The translations under genes and the position numbers were made by a program. Below, piece by piece: positions 23,391 to 35,454 of a DNA stretch of 64,000 nt (positions are counted from its first letter, which is position 1; every line of letters begins with the position of its first letter). Source of the DNA: Liquidambar formosana (lineage: Eukaryota > Streptophyta > Magnoliopsida > Saxifragales > Altingiaceae); the NCBI GenBank assembly GCA_039720395.1, contig CM077833.1, forward strand, positions 19,839,133 to 19,903,132, given 5' to 3'. The notes below the pieces were generated by a model. That model had not been told where the DNA came from. It worked only from the letters and a program-made list of their open reading frames with translations, and did no database searches.

Positions 23391-23648
23391 TTATGATCTA
23401 ATCATTGTTTGGTAAGTCCATTTTCTCTTGAAAATAAGGCATAAGGCACAGTTATCTTTAAACCAGCTGTGAGTTGGTCTATTCCAAAACCAGAAAACAA
23501 TGAGGGAGTAGACCCAGCTAGGTCTAGTTTTCATATTTCCCAGACACGTCCTTAAGTCTCTGAACTCATGTGTAGTTTCAAGCTTTGCCAAACCATCAAC
23601 AGCTGCATTGCAACGACCGTGGATATAAGAAATGGGATTGCTAAGCAC
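23391..23648 (-). pseudogene. LINE RNase H-like remnant
   Basis: The - strand reads ISYIHGRCNAAVDGLAKL, like the end of the RNase H-like domain in plant non-LTR elements (consensus style ISHVYREGNAAADGLAK). The upstream part is out of frame and stopped, and no poly(A) tail or target duplication is visible. It lies 258 bp past the carbonic anhydrase stop codon, on the opposite strand, so it may overlap that gene's 3' UTR. Confidence 0.45.
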
Positions 23649-23854
23649 AAAATTGTTCTCTTATCACAGCATTAGAATCAGCAGGAAGATCAACATTGTT
23701 TATTCGCAGGAAGATCAACATTGTTGATTCACAGCAAAGCTCTATAGTCTAAACGCGTGCTGGGCCTGCGATGTGGGCGGTTTTAAGGTTGGGCTGGAGG
23801 CCAGCCCAAGCTCGATCCTAGTGGCTGAACATTGTTCCCATGGGCCATGGTTAA

Positions 23855-24275
23855 GAGGGTAGCTATTGCAGCCCCTCAACTTTATTTGTAAATCCCACTT
23901 TTTTTTCACTTTTTAAGATTTTATAAAACATATAAAAAGTTTTTATGAAAACTAATTGCAATGTCCACTAGAAAACATTATTTTGAACAATTTTGCAGAA
24001 TAAATTTTTCCCAAAATATGTCATTTAAGAGCACTTTTTGGTCATTTACAGTCTATTTCATTTTTTCAAAAATGAAAATTTTAAATGGCCAAAATGTTCA
24101 CTTAAACGATAGATTTTGGAAATTTTTTTCTCTATAAAGTTGTTTAAAATAATGTTTTCTAATTGACAACTTAATTAGTTTTCATAAAAACCTTTCATAT
24201 TTTTAACAAAACCTTAAAAAGTAAAAATAAGTGGGGTTTCCAAATAAGGTTGAGGGATTGGGATAGTCACCCTCC
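23855..24275. mobile_element. Fold-back element with arms of about 190 bp
   Basis: The left arm from 23855 (gagggtagctattgcagcc) and the right arm ending 24275 (gtcaccctcc) are reverse complements over nearly their whole length at roughly 80-85% identity by eye. Matching pairs include ccctcaactttattt versus ccctcaaccttattt and tttttatgaaaactaatt in both. The loop is short (around 24040-24080). It is non-coding and sits about 490 bp upstream of the AP-4 mu start codon. Long terminal inverted repeats suggest a Mutator-like MITE, but I could not fix a target duplication. Confidence 0.8.
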
Positions 24276-24767
24276 ATCTTAAAAGGTGTGGAAACAGGCC
24301 CACCTGTTCTTTATAATACTCTTATAATAAAATACTCAATCAAGTTATGGTAGTGCCAATCCACTCTTCCTTTTTTTTTGGAGGGGGGTGCCAAACATGG
24401 GTAACCTACGTCTGCTCCCGTTGAGGTTTAGGCTTAAAACTAGTCCCAAAAAATGCATGGTTCACTTGTAGCCCATGCATCTGATAGTGTGAGGGCAAAA
24501 TTTTAAATACGGGAATCTCATATTCCTAAAATTTTAAATATGTAATCTTTTGTCATCTGTGCTACCCTCGCGAGTTCTCTTTGTTTGGGTTGGGTCTCCA
24601 TTTCGGTTTGCCCTAACACGTAGCTACTCCGTATCATTTACATAGCCCAAAGGGCCCAAACATAACTAATACGGAGTAGTTTTGGTTACATTGCTAGTGT
24701 GATTCACCATCTTCAATTCTTCATCTTTAGCGTGCGTCAGTGCCTGCAGAAACCGAGGCCCGCCGTC
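24276..24767 (+). promoter_or_regulatory. Upstream region of the AP-4 mu gene
   Basis: About 490 bp between the fold-back element and the start codon. The paired motif acggag/actccgta (24626-24633 and 24672-24677) is seen. No firm TATA box or initiator can be assigned. Confidence 0.3.
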
Positions 24768-24825
24768 ATGATCTCGCAATTCTTCGTGCTGTCTCAGCGA
24801 GGCGACAGCATCGTCTTCCGCGATT

Positions 24826-24873
<48 letters not shown>

Positions 24874-27800
24874 ACACACACACACACAGAGACACGAACA
24901 CATGCATTTTCTTTAAGAATTTCATCCGAGTTTCTACTACGTGGATCTATGCTCCATGATTCGATAGGTTAGCTCGCAATTTCGGAATTTGTTTTTGGTA
25001 ACATGTGTAGTGAGTTCCTCTTGATCTCGTCGTTTCGTCATTGTCATGTAATGAAATTTACCTTTGAGTGAATGATTAGTGTAAGCTTATACTGTTTTAG
25101 AATTTTACATATCATAATCATGCCAGTTATGATGCAATTATGTCACTGAATGAAAGTTCTTGTGTAGAATTATTTGTAACTACTAGTGTTCTACTCAAAT
25201 AGTTATTTCATTACCTATTTACCTTTATTAGATCTTGTTGAAGTTTCAATTGAGCCGTCACGGATCCTGCGTTGGTTCTTGGGTAGGCTGTGGTTAGCTG
25301 CTAGTTGTTTGTATTAGTCAGTTTTTTTTTTTTTTTTTTTTTTTGGGGTGTGGTGGGTGGTTGTGAATTTCTGATTCCAATACTTGTAAGCTATAATTTT
25401 TTAAAAGTGCATCTTGAATGAAGTTACGCATGGAAGTTTTGGAAGTATAAGAAGGTAAAGGAGAGAAGTGGTTTGCTTAAGTTGAAGGAGCTACAAGGAT
25501 GAGGGAAAAGCCGAAGCATAATAATTGGGCAAAATTGTTAATAGACTAAATGGAAAATCTGGCTGCTTTTTAAAAATTTGGGAAGAAATTTTGGAATATT
25601 GTGGGTTTTGATTGTGATATTAATATTATAATTCAATTAAAAAATTGTTTGAGAAAAATGGGTGAAAGTGTGTTTGGAAATTTTGAAAGTTAGTTTTGAT
25701 AAAATTTAGAGAGTCGGGAGCGAACAAAGGAAAAATTAAAGCCAAAAATCTGGAATTGAGGTTTCTGTGGGGTGATGGGTTCAAAAGAATTTACAATTTT
25801 ACTCCATTACTCCTTGACCTATCTATTTGGGTTTAGCCTGTATATCTTCTTTGCACTTCCCTTCCATTAAAATCCATCTCTATAGATCATCCAAATGTGT
25901 CTTTTCTTTTTCGCTTCCAAAACCCAACAATGCCAGGCATCACTAGTAAATTTAAGGGATAATAATCCGATGCTTGTTCAGAGTCTACAAAAGCAAAGGC
26001 CTTATTCTCGTTTCAAAATTTGTGATGAACAGACCCTAACATCTTGTTGGATGATTTTGATAGAAACCACGACATATAGAAATCTAACAAGAAGGTTGCA
26101 CCAATTTATCGATCAACTCGGTCTAAATGCTAAGTCATACTTTATGGGCATTTAATTTTTTATTGTAAAATCTTATTATTATTATTATTTTTACATAACT
26201 ACATTAATGCAGATCGCGGTGAAGTACAAAAAGGAAGCTCAGAGATATTTTTCCGCAAAGTAAAGTTTTGGAAGGAGGATGAGGAAGGGGAGGCACCACC
26301 TGTCTTTGTAGGTATTTTCTCTCTGGAGACTATCAGGCAAATATACTAATATATCTTCTTAACTGCTGATGCATTTGTGGTGGAAGAGTGTATGCATCTT
26401 CCTTAGATATCTGTTCTTCCATGTAATCTAAGAATGGAATGTAACACTTATATATCGTCTGATATCGTCTTTCTATTGAATCAAATGTATGGAGCTCATT
26501 CTGGATATTGCCACCTCTTCTTTTTAGAAGTTTATCTTAAATGATAGTCAATAATATATTGCCATGTTGACAGTCTTTTCAGGTGACATCTATTATTATA
26601 GATCATTAAGCCTCTCTCTTTCTCTCTCTCTCTCTCTCTCGGTGGTTAGCTGATAGACTGTTTTACCAAACAAGTACTTTATATCATAGAATAACTTGTT
26701 GCTGCTTTTTGGAGGAGAGCTTGTCTCAACTCCCAAGAAGTGAAGGAGAGAACTGAATCTAATTCCTATAACTCAGGATTCTTGTTCTTGTTTTATCATT
26801 TGAATGGCTTCATTTCTTATTGACCAAAAAATATAGAAATCCTGCTCCATGGTGGATGGATGAATTTTCCTGAAATCATTTGGAAACCACACCATGGCCT
26901 GAAGTTCAGGAACTCAACCCCTTTAAAGTTGGCATACATCAGTGATAATTTTTGTGATTTGATGCCCCCAAATCTGTTTTGACATAGACACATCTAAACT
27001 TCTGAGTTATCATTCCTTAAACTTCCTCCTTTGTTATCTTGATGTATCTCCTCCACATTTTAAGGTGCAATTCTTTGACCTCATCAATCATCATCATCAT
27101 ACCAAGGAGAATACTTCTGAAATCCATGGCTTGGTAACATATTCAATAACAGGATCCAGCAGCAAATGTTGTTCCCTAAAAACGTGTTGATGGATATTTT
27201 AAACTCCGGAGTTGTTCAGAGACTGTTACACATTCCTATGTATTCTTCAGGAATATTATTCCTGTGTTGTATATCTCTACCTTCATACCTTGTGATTCTT
27301 TCATATACCATTGTAATGTTATATAAATAAAGGCTTAAGCAATTTGGGACACTGTGAATCTGTGATTGAGAGAATGCAAAGGAGGCTTAGTGGGTGGAAG
27401 AGGATTTATTTCTCTAGAGATACAGATTGACTCTCATAGGGACTGTTTTTTTCTGCTTTGTGATCTATTTATATCCTTAAAGATTGTGGTTTAAGTTACA
27501 AAAGGAATTTTCCATGGGTTGGGATGGGGGGTGACTTCGAGTATTAACCTAGTCGATTAGAGTACTCTGTGTCTCTTTAAGAAAGAGGGATGCCAAGAAT
27601 TATTATTGTTGTAAAATGTACCAAGTTGCCTATGAACACCTCAGTCTCAGGTCATTCAGAGTTCGTTCAAGCTCTGTAATATATAATTTGTGGAGTATTT
27701 TGATTAAATAGTTTCAGTCTGTACCCCTTTTTGGTGCAATGCGTACTGATATTTTCTATTTTTTTCCCCATCAATAGAACGTGGATGGCGTGAACTACTT

Positions 27801-30800
27801 TCATGTGAAGGTTGTCGGATTGTTGTTTGTTGCAACCACAAGAATTAATGTGTCACCTTCTCTTATCCTGGAGCTTTTGCAAAGGATTGCTCGTGTCATA
27901 AAAGATTACCTTGGGACTCTCAATGAAGATTCATTACGGAAGAATTTTGTGCTCGTGTATGAGTTGCTTGATGAAGTCATTGTAAGAATTCTGTCATTTG
28001 GCTTATCTTTGTTGGAAGCACATTTCTTGGGCATGATATGCATATTATCTGCTGCTGTTTATTTTTGTAATAGGCCAAGTTAATCTTGATCTTAGATTGA
28101 ATAGTTAAAATTAAATAATTGTCTTTTAACTTTTCTTATTACTCTTAGAGTGGTGCTATGCACACTGGATGATTTGGCATCCACTTTTTAAGTAGCAAAC
28201 GGGGCTCACTTTTTTTGTTAATTACAATCTTGCCATTCACACATCAGTAGGTATACAAGGAGGGTGGATGAAACCAATAGCTTTACATTTTTTTAGTCTG
28301 CCTTAATCATGAAAGATCAGTTGGTTACCTCTTTAATTTTGCTGATAGATTTTGGTTGAAGGCTTGGAGCTATATCTTTCTTTTGACATGTTCAAACTAT
28401 TCTTTTACAGGAAGGTGTTTTCTCTGACATAATTTTCTAATCATATGCTATTGTTTCCAAAATGACTCATATGAGTAGTGTATGTAACGAATCTCGTGTC
28501 AAATGTGTACCAATACAAATCAATCCAAATTTTAGTGGTGTAATTCTCTTTAAAAATTATCTATATATGTTCCCAAGATAATCTTTTTCATTCCTTTTCC
28601 TACATTGGAGCTAAAAATCTTATAATAGATAGCATTTTTGGAAATATATTGGCTTACATGTAACTTGACTGTCATGTTTTTGCACCAGGATTTTGGTTAT
28701 GTGCAAAGAACATCAACTGAAATGTTGAAGTCCTATGTATATAATGAGCCAGTAGTAGTGCTTGATGCAGCACGTTTATCACCACATGGCCGTGCTGCCA
28801 TTTTTACGGTAATATTTTATCTGATCAATCACATTCTCAAATGGCAAATTATTTTGATTGTCAATTTCCACATGAGATGAGATTGACTCCAAAAGCTTTG
28901 ATGCATGCAGCAAGGGACCAAAAGAATGCCAGGAACAGCTGTAACAAAATCTGTTGTTGCAAATGATCCTGGGGGTAGAAAGAGAGAGGAAATTTTTGTG
29001 GATATAATTGAGAAAATCAGCGTCACCTTCAGCTCTAGTGTGGGTATTTGTGTTTTCATTTGATTCAAATTTTGAGATTATGTCATATCTTAGTGTTGCT
29101 ATATTTGTAGATTTAATTTATACTCCCTCTGTCCCAATTTATTTGCTCACTTTGACTACACACACAAATTAAGGCAATGCATTAAATGCATTGCCATGTC
29201 ATCCAATTTTGTTCAACTTTCCAATTCTACCCTCCTATGATAAAATGCCACTTGATGTCATAGTGGATATAATAATAGTGATTTTAAATATGGTAAAGGG
29301 TATTTTGGAAAAATAAGATAATGTTTTGCTTTAACTTTTGAAAGCGATAAAATATTTTGGGACATCCCAAAATGGAAAGATAGTCAAATAAAATGGGACG
29401 GAGAGGGTAGCATTTAAACTACCAAGCACAAAGGGAATTTAAGAATGCTAGTGAGAGTACAAGGATAAAGTAGGAGCAAGCCTAGAGTCCTAGACTATTC
29501 TTAAAATGGGGACAAGACAGACATAATTGTTTCCTGGCATTTATCTTGAAGCTTCCTAATTTAGTTCTCATCCATTCTTAGGGAACTTTCGTTGTAGCAG
29601 GCTACACTCTCTGTACTAAGATTGAGTTAGCACTTTTAATAATGCATGGAAAAACCAAAGCCATCTATTTAAATTGAAGTTGATGCACATATGGATAGCA
29701 AGCTTCTTTAATTAGGAGATGGAGGAATCCCTTTCCTCCTATGATTGACTGATATCTTTCTTGTTGATGCCCCTGACCAATATATGATTTTTAAGTTGGT
29801 ATAGGTAAGTTAAAACTACGATGGCTATCTACCTTAAACTTTGACATGCACCTTTCGAATTTGTTATTCATTGCGAATCCTACTTAGCTTCTATCTGGCG
29901 TAATGTCATTTGGTTTCTCCATTGGTTCCTTTATTTTAGACAAGGTCAATGCTTATTTCTGTGGTAATTGAATTTTATTTGCACGTGTCTTCTTATATTT
30001 CAAGGCTCAATCTAACTTTTTAAAGCAGTGTCAGATCCCAACTATTTGTTGTTGGCTGCACAAATCCAGTTCTGTAACTCCACTATGTTTAGGATCGTCT
30101 GTTAAATCATAGTAACCAAGTTTTTGCTTCAGCACATTTGTGACATGTGTCATATGTTGCCACGTTCTTTTCTTTTATTTCCCTCCCCCCCCCCCCCCCC
30201 CCCACCAAAAAAAAAAATCCCTATCTCGTTGGCAAATTATATCAACGTTTTTATAATTTTCTGGAGCAATTCATAGACCAGAAATGAATATAATCTTATC
30301 CTTGATCTGTCTCTTTTACTCTTTATTCTTGGTTTATTGGAAAAAACTTATAGTGCTTATTCTTCAAGCACTTCATTTATTATTGTTTGCTAGATTAATT
30401 CTTATCTATATTCTTGGTTCTTTTGTATTGAAATAGTTATTGATCAATCTAATGTTGCTTAGACAGGGATATATACTAACTTCTGAGATTGATGGCACCA
30501 TTTTAATGAAGAGCTACCTTACTGGAAATCCAGAAATCCGTTTAGCTCTTAACGAGGACCTGAGCATAGGAAGAGGTGGGAGATCAATCTATGGTGTTTT
30601 CAAGGTTTACTTAGTAATACATCATCAAAATATTTTTATGATGTGGAAAAATGCTTCTTCATACTTCTGATGTTTTTAAGTTGTAAGTCATTTATTCAGG
30701 CGTGTTTGATGAATTGATATGAAGGTTTAAAGTTATGAAGGTCATACTTTTAAGTTAACCTCATAGCTGTTGATTGATATTGTTTATACATAGAATTTAC

Positions 30801-33800
30801 AACCAATCAGAGCCTGCCACAACCAATGGCCAAGGAACATGTGGAATGAATTCGGAGGTTGACTCGGTCAATGGTTAGCACACATGAGCTAATTAGACAC
30901 TGACATGTGGCCCTCAAGGTCACGTAAGTGTCATGAACATGGCATGCACAAAGCATGTGCAGATCATGTGCCGAGCACGGATGTGTCATGCGAGTAGCAC
31001 TAGCTAACCTTGTGAAGATAAAAGAGTGTCTTTGGCAATAATGCCAAGGAAAGAGGTCCAATTAGTGGATGTCAACTTCGAGGTGGAGGTGGGGTAGATA
31101 TTGACCCCATCAAGGTCCCCCTTGAGGTTGCCTAGCCCTTAGGACCAGGGGCGGACCCAAAATTTTTCTCAGTGGTTGCACTTCTTAATTTTTTTTAATA
31201 TATATTTGGTTTCTAAGAGTTAGATAGGGAAGAGAGAAAGGTAGGACCACACATCAGTATGACTTACTAGTAGTGGTAAAAGAACAAAACAATAGGCATG
31301 CAATACTTTAAAATGCGTAAATGACTTTTAAAAACGTGGAACCTTATATACTACTCCTAACATCCCTATCCCGATCTACCCTATGTAGGACAAGGTCTCA
31401 GTAAGATGGGAAAAGAGGGAAAGTCACATGACCACACATTGACATGCATAAATGAATAAAAGTGATGAAATGGGACATAAGACTAACAAGTACATCATAA
31501 TCCAAAAACCTATGCGACTTTTAGAGATGCAAAATCTACCTATATACTGAAAACCACCCCTGACATCCCTTGCCTAATGTGGGACAAGGTCCTTCTCAAT
31601 GGTTGCACATAAGAACCAATTCACAAATTAAACCCAACTTTATATAATCTACAAAAGTGGTGTACATTAGTAAATTTAACCAAATTTGATCAAAATTAAC
31701 CATTTTTTCTCAATGGGGGCTAAAGCACTTAAGTAAATTTAAATAAAATTACTAATTATTTAAAAAAAAAAAAAAAAATTTTGAGTGGTTGCACGTGCAC
31801 ACAGATACCTGCTTAGGTCGACCTGCCACCTTGAGAGGTCACATCAAACACCTCTAAGAAGTCACATTCAGACCTACCTGAGAGATCTCATGATGAGCTT
31901 CCTATATAAGGCCTTCAAGGTCTCAGTTGGTAGGATCCGATTTTTGGAGAGTCGAGTCAGACAAGAGAGCTATGATCCTAGGAATCTTGGAGCCAAAATC
32001 CTCACTCTGTATTTTTGAGTTGCTGCCGAGCTTTAGTTCGATCCAACCCCCATATTCCTCCTCTCTCCTCATACCTTGATCTTTGAGCCCACCCCACATC
32101 ACTGTATGTCTGTATCACGTCCATGTGTAACCTCACATTGCCAAACTCTCAGACATCAAACCCCACTCCTTGCGTTCAGCAAACCTCAGTGTGAACTAAT
32201 ACATTAATTTTTATCAGGTCCAATGCTTTATGTTTTGATTTTTTATGCTTAATGAATTTATGTAGTTTTCTATAATAGGTTTATATGTTCTGTTGTTGTA
32301 TTCTCATCTGTGCCTTTATGAGATAGGTGGCTATCATTGTTGATTACAATGCCTCTGTATTTCAATCTTTTATATCTGCCTTTTAGCACCTCCTTAGGCT
32401 CTGCTTTTGGTGACAGATTATGGTAATTCATCTGGATCAGGAGCAGTGATACAAGATGATTGTAATTTCCATGAATCTGTTCATCTTGACAGTTTTGACT
32501 TGGACAGAACTTTGCATCTGGTGAGTGAAACAACAATAGTGCAAGCTTGAAGATTGCATTTCATTGAAACGACATGATATTTTGTTTCCTGTTGATCTAA
32601 ATGGGTGCTTCATCCTTCTAATTTGTCAGGTACCGTCAGATGGTGAATTTCCTGTCATGAACTATCGTATGACCCAGGAATTCAAACCTCCTTTTCATAT
32701 TAATACTTTGATCGAAGAAGCAGGAGCCCTTAGGGTGAATAATGTCTTCTTTTATCTTTTGTACAATCTTCCGTATTTGCTACTCTGACTTCGTATAATT
32801 CGTAGAAATATAACTGTCTAATTAAATATAGAGAAATTAATTTTATTTAATGATATCAAAAGGCCGTTGACTGTAAAAAATAACAGTAAATTTACTTTTA
32901 TTGAAAAATTACCCTAATTAGTGCCCATTTACCATGCTTCTTTCTGGCTCAAATTTACACTTTGCTATTGTAATTTCAGGCTGAAGTGATTATTAAAGTA
33001 CGTGCTGAGTTCTCTTCAAGCATTATAGCGAACACAATTATAATACAGATGCCACTGCCAAAATATACCACCAGGTATTATTTTGTAGAGTCACTCATTT
33101 ATTTGATTTGGTGAAAACACGAGATTTGTTTTGCATATATACTTCTTGGAAGCTATCATCTAGGTATTAAATTTCAGCAAAATTTATATAATGCTATTTT
33201 GATACTTTTGAACAGTTCAATTAAGAAAGCTTAGTAGCCATTGTTCTTGGTTCATCAATATATAGAACAAGCTTATGCCTCTCTGATTTGAGGAAGGAAA
33301 TTTTGTATGAGAGCCAACAAGAGTATGAATGTATGATTTACCTTTTAGATGTTAAAAAATGGCTCATTGTATGAAATATCATGAGATTGTTTGGATATCT
33401 TGTATATAAATCAGAAAATCATTAGGAGGTTGGGCTGATCTTGTCCAGTTATGTGAATAAAGGAGAGATACAACATGGACTGACAATATAGTTAACCTGG
33501 ACCATACTGGTTGTGCAGAATTACACTTGGTATTGATTTATAGTATAAATGTTCACTAATTGAATCTCCAATGGACTCTTTTCCAGGGTGAGTTTTGAGT
33601 TGGAACCTGGAGCAGTTGGACAAACAACGGATTTCAAGGAAGCAAATAAAAGACTTGAATGGGGTTTAAAAAAGGCAATATTTTCTTATTAATGCTCTCA
33701 TAGGTTTGCATTATTGGATAAATTCAGAGTCAATTGAGAAGTAGCAAGATTTTGCCCCTTCACCATTATTACTATGCTTCACACAATAAAAATAAATTAC

Positions 33801-34768
33801 TGAAAAGGTTAAATATGTAACAGATTGTTGGTGGATTTGAACATACACTTCGGGCAAAGCTGACATTTCCGCAAGAATCTCATGGTATGATTTTATTGGC
33901 AGTTTACAATGGTTTTTATTTTATTTTTAAAAAAACCTTTATATTTTCTTTTTCTTTTTGATAAAAAGCTTTTATAAAGTTGTGACATATATTGCTTGAT
34001 ACAGGAAATATTGCAAGAGAATCTGGACTGGTTAGCATGACCTTTACAATACCAATGTATAATGCTTCTAGGCTTCAGGTATGATACTGCCTTAAGTGCT
34101 ATTTGCCAAGATAATCAAGCAGTCTCTGTTAATTCCCACACCCCCCCACCCTCCAAAAAAAAAAAAGAAAAAACCATCCTCTTTTTTCTTTCCAAGTAAA
34201 ACATGAGATGGATGAACTATACGACAAAATAACCACTTCTGAATTGTTGAACTATCATGATTTCAAATGGGAAAGGTCACAAAGAAGGCTGGAGTATGTG
34301 CAAATATCATACCGTGTGGACTCCCCCAACCTCTACTTGAAACCCCTTAGGAAAAAAACAAAAAGAAGAAGAAAAATGAAAAAGAAAAAGAAAAAGGAGG
34401 AAATGAATACAGGATAGGGTCAGGGCCATTTAGGTCAGGAAATGGCGCTTGTATGAATGGCTTGGTCACCTATTTTGTTTCTATTGTGGCCATCTTAAAG
34501 CTTGTTCATTTGGCTTGCATTTGACTGGGCAAAGATTGATCTACTCAACTGTAATTATTATGAAACTAACTGGACAACAGTTACACAGTATAAATGTTAA
34601 AGCTTAAGCATGTCAAACTGTTTGTTTATCTCCTTTGAGATGCCTCGGTTCTATGTTTCCTTGATGCAGGTGAAATACTTGCAGATAGCAAAGAAATCCA
34701 AAACCTACAATCCATATCGCTGGGTGAGATATGTCACCCAGTCCAATTCCTATGTCGCTCGTATATGA
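24768..34768 (+). CDS. AP4M: AP-4 adaptor complex subunit mu
   Basis: Thirteen exons: 24768-24825, 26213-26307, 27778-27981, 28689-28808, 28911-29039, 30467-30593, 32417-32520, 32630-32734, 32980-33074, 33587-33674, 33824-33884, 34005-34078, 34670-34768. They give 452 residues, against 451 in Arabidopsis. The start MISQFFVLSQRGDSIVFRD is the mu N-terminus (small-chain longin-type domain, about 1-140). The mu homology domain follows from about 183 (EEIFVDIIEKISVTFSSS) to the end (YNPYRWVRYVTQSNSYVARI). It binds tyrosine-based sorting signals in cargo at the trans-Golgi network; plant AP-4 helps sort vacuolar storage proteins. Twelve introns; eleven are GT-AG, while intron 10 (33675-33823) starts GC. 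Introns hold a Stowaway element, an hAT element and simple repeats. No lesion is seen in the coding path. Confidence 0.96.
24833..24889. repeat. Compound microsatellite (CT)n(CG)n(CA)n
   Basis: About 30 bp of CT, then roughly 10 bp of CG, then 18 bp of CA. It starts 8 bp after the first AP-4 mu splice donor (GTCAGT, 24826). The alternating CG/CA part has Z-DNA-forming character. Position inside the transcript makes length variation a possible influence on splicing or expression. Confidence 0.9.
29123..29407. mobile_element. Stowaway-type MITE (Tc1/mariner) in AP-4 mu intron 5
   Basis: 285 bp bounded by TA on both sides. The left end CTCCCTCTGTCCCAATTTAT and the right end (rc) CCCTCTCCGTCCCATTTTAT are inverted repeats of the Stowaway CTCCCTCCGT type. 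Non-coding. Confidence 0.8.
30795..32215. repeat. Unclassified GC-richer repeat in AP-4 mu intron 6, interrupted by an hAT element
   Basis: This stretch differs in base composition from its AT-rich surroundings. Both flanks of the nested hAT insertion look like one sequence: short motifs such as gaggttgcctagcccttagg on the left and gacctgccaccttgagag on the right. It could be a solo LTR of a Gypsy-type element, but terminal repeats and a duplication are not resolved. Boundaries are approximate. Confidence 0.35.
31146..31811. mobile_element. dTph1-like non-autonomous hAT element, copy 1
   Basis: 666 bp. The left end is CAGGGGCGGACCCAAAATTT; the right end is acagatacctg, a decayed inverse. The 8-bp flanks are CTTAGGAC (31138-31145) and CTTAGGTC (31812-31819), one mismatch. 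The interior aligns with the copy at 36684-37270: gtggttgcac near both ends, aaacccaactttat, ctacaaaagtggtgtacatt. No transposase coding. Confidence 0.85.
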
Positions 34769-35167
34769 TATATTAAGAAGGGTTTCTTTTTCCTGTTCTT
34801 TATTCCCTTCCCCCCACTTCCATCTTCTCGTGCTGGGAAAATAATGTGGTTTTTCTACATCACATGTTTCTAGTATGTTAAATTAAAAAATTGTACTCTT
34901 GATAATTGTGTTTGATCCTTGTGCAGATTCTTATTTTATTAATTATCTCATATATATGTACACCCACACACATTACTTCCACCTGGTTACTATTGCAAGG
35001 AAGGTAGCATCAAGCAGGTAAACTTCCATTGACTTTGATCAAGATTTCAGCTAAATATGGGAAGTGATGGATGAGAAGTTCAACCAACAGTTTATAGTGC
35101 TTCCCAACAAGTTAACGTCCTTGCTTAAGTTCTCATAAACTTCTACATGCCGTATCCCATAAATCCC
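34769..35167. other. AP-4 mu 3' flank
   Basis: Likely contains the 3' UTR. Near-consensus AATAAA-type signals are not decisive. No other feature is seen before the pseudogene. Confidence 0.4.
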
Positions 35168-35454
35168 ACCTCCCTATATATTTGCCAAAACCTTTGCATC
35201 AGAAAACTTTCAACTTTCATTCACGCATCAGGTAATATAGACAGGGCTTATCGCCAGAGCTCACAAATTCTGCTGCTTCTGTTGCTCGTTAATTTGTTGC
35301 TAATGAATGGCAACGATGGCATTGCCTCTCGCCTAAGGCTGAGCCACCTCTGCCTCATGATCTGCCAAAGCCCACATTTCCTACCATCCCAGCCCTTCTT
35401 AAGGACATACCCATTCCTTCCTTCTCTTCACACCACTCAGCCACTAGTCCTTGA
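35168..35454 (+). pseudogene. Small secreted proline-rich protein gene, decayed
   Basis: A hydrophobic signal-peptide-like stretch (YRQSSQILLLLLLVNLLLMN, about 35249-35308) is open but its expected start codon reads AGG (35243-35245). The frame then shifts by one base around 35325-35335. In the shifted frame a Pro-rich tail follows (PLPHDLPKPTFPTIPALL, then DIPIPSFSSHHSATSP and a stop at 35452-35454). Together these resemble short plant cell-wall proteins of the PELPK type, which carry PKP/LP repeats and a similar Ser/Pro C-terminus. A TATA-like tatatattt lies at about 35172. The lost ATG plus frameshift argue for a pseudogene. If the real start were the upstream ATG at 35147, the frameshift would still remove the Pro-rich part. 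Confidence 0.5.
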
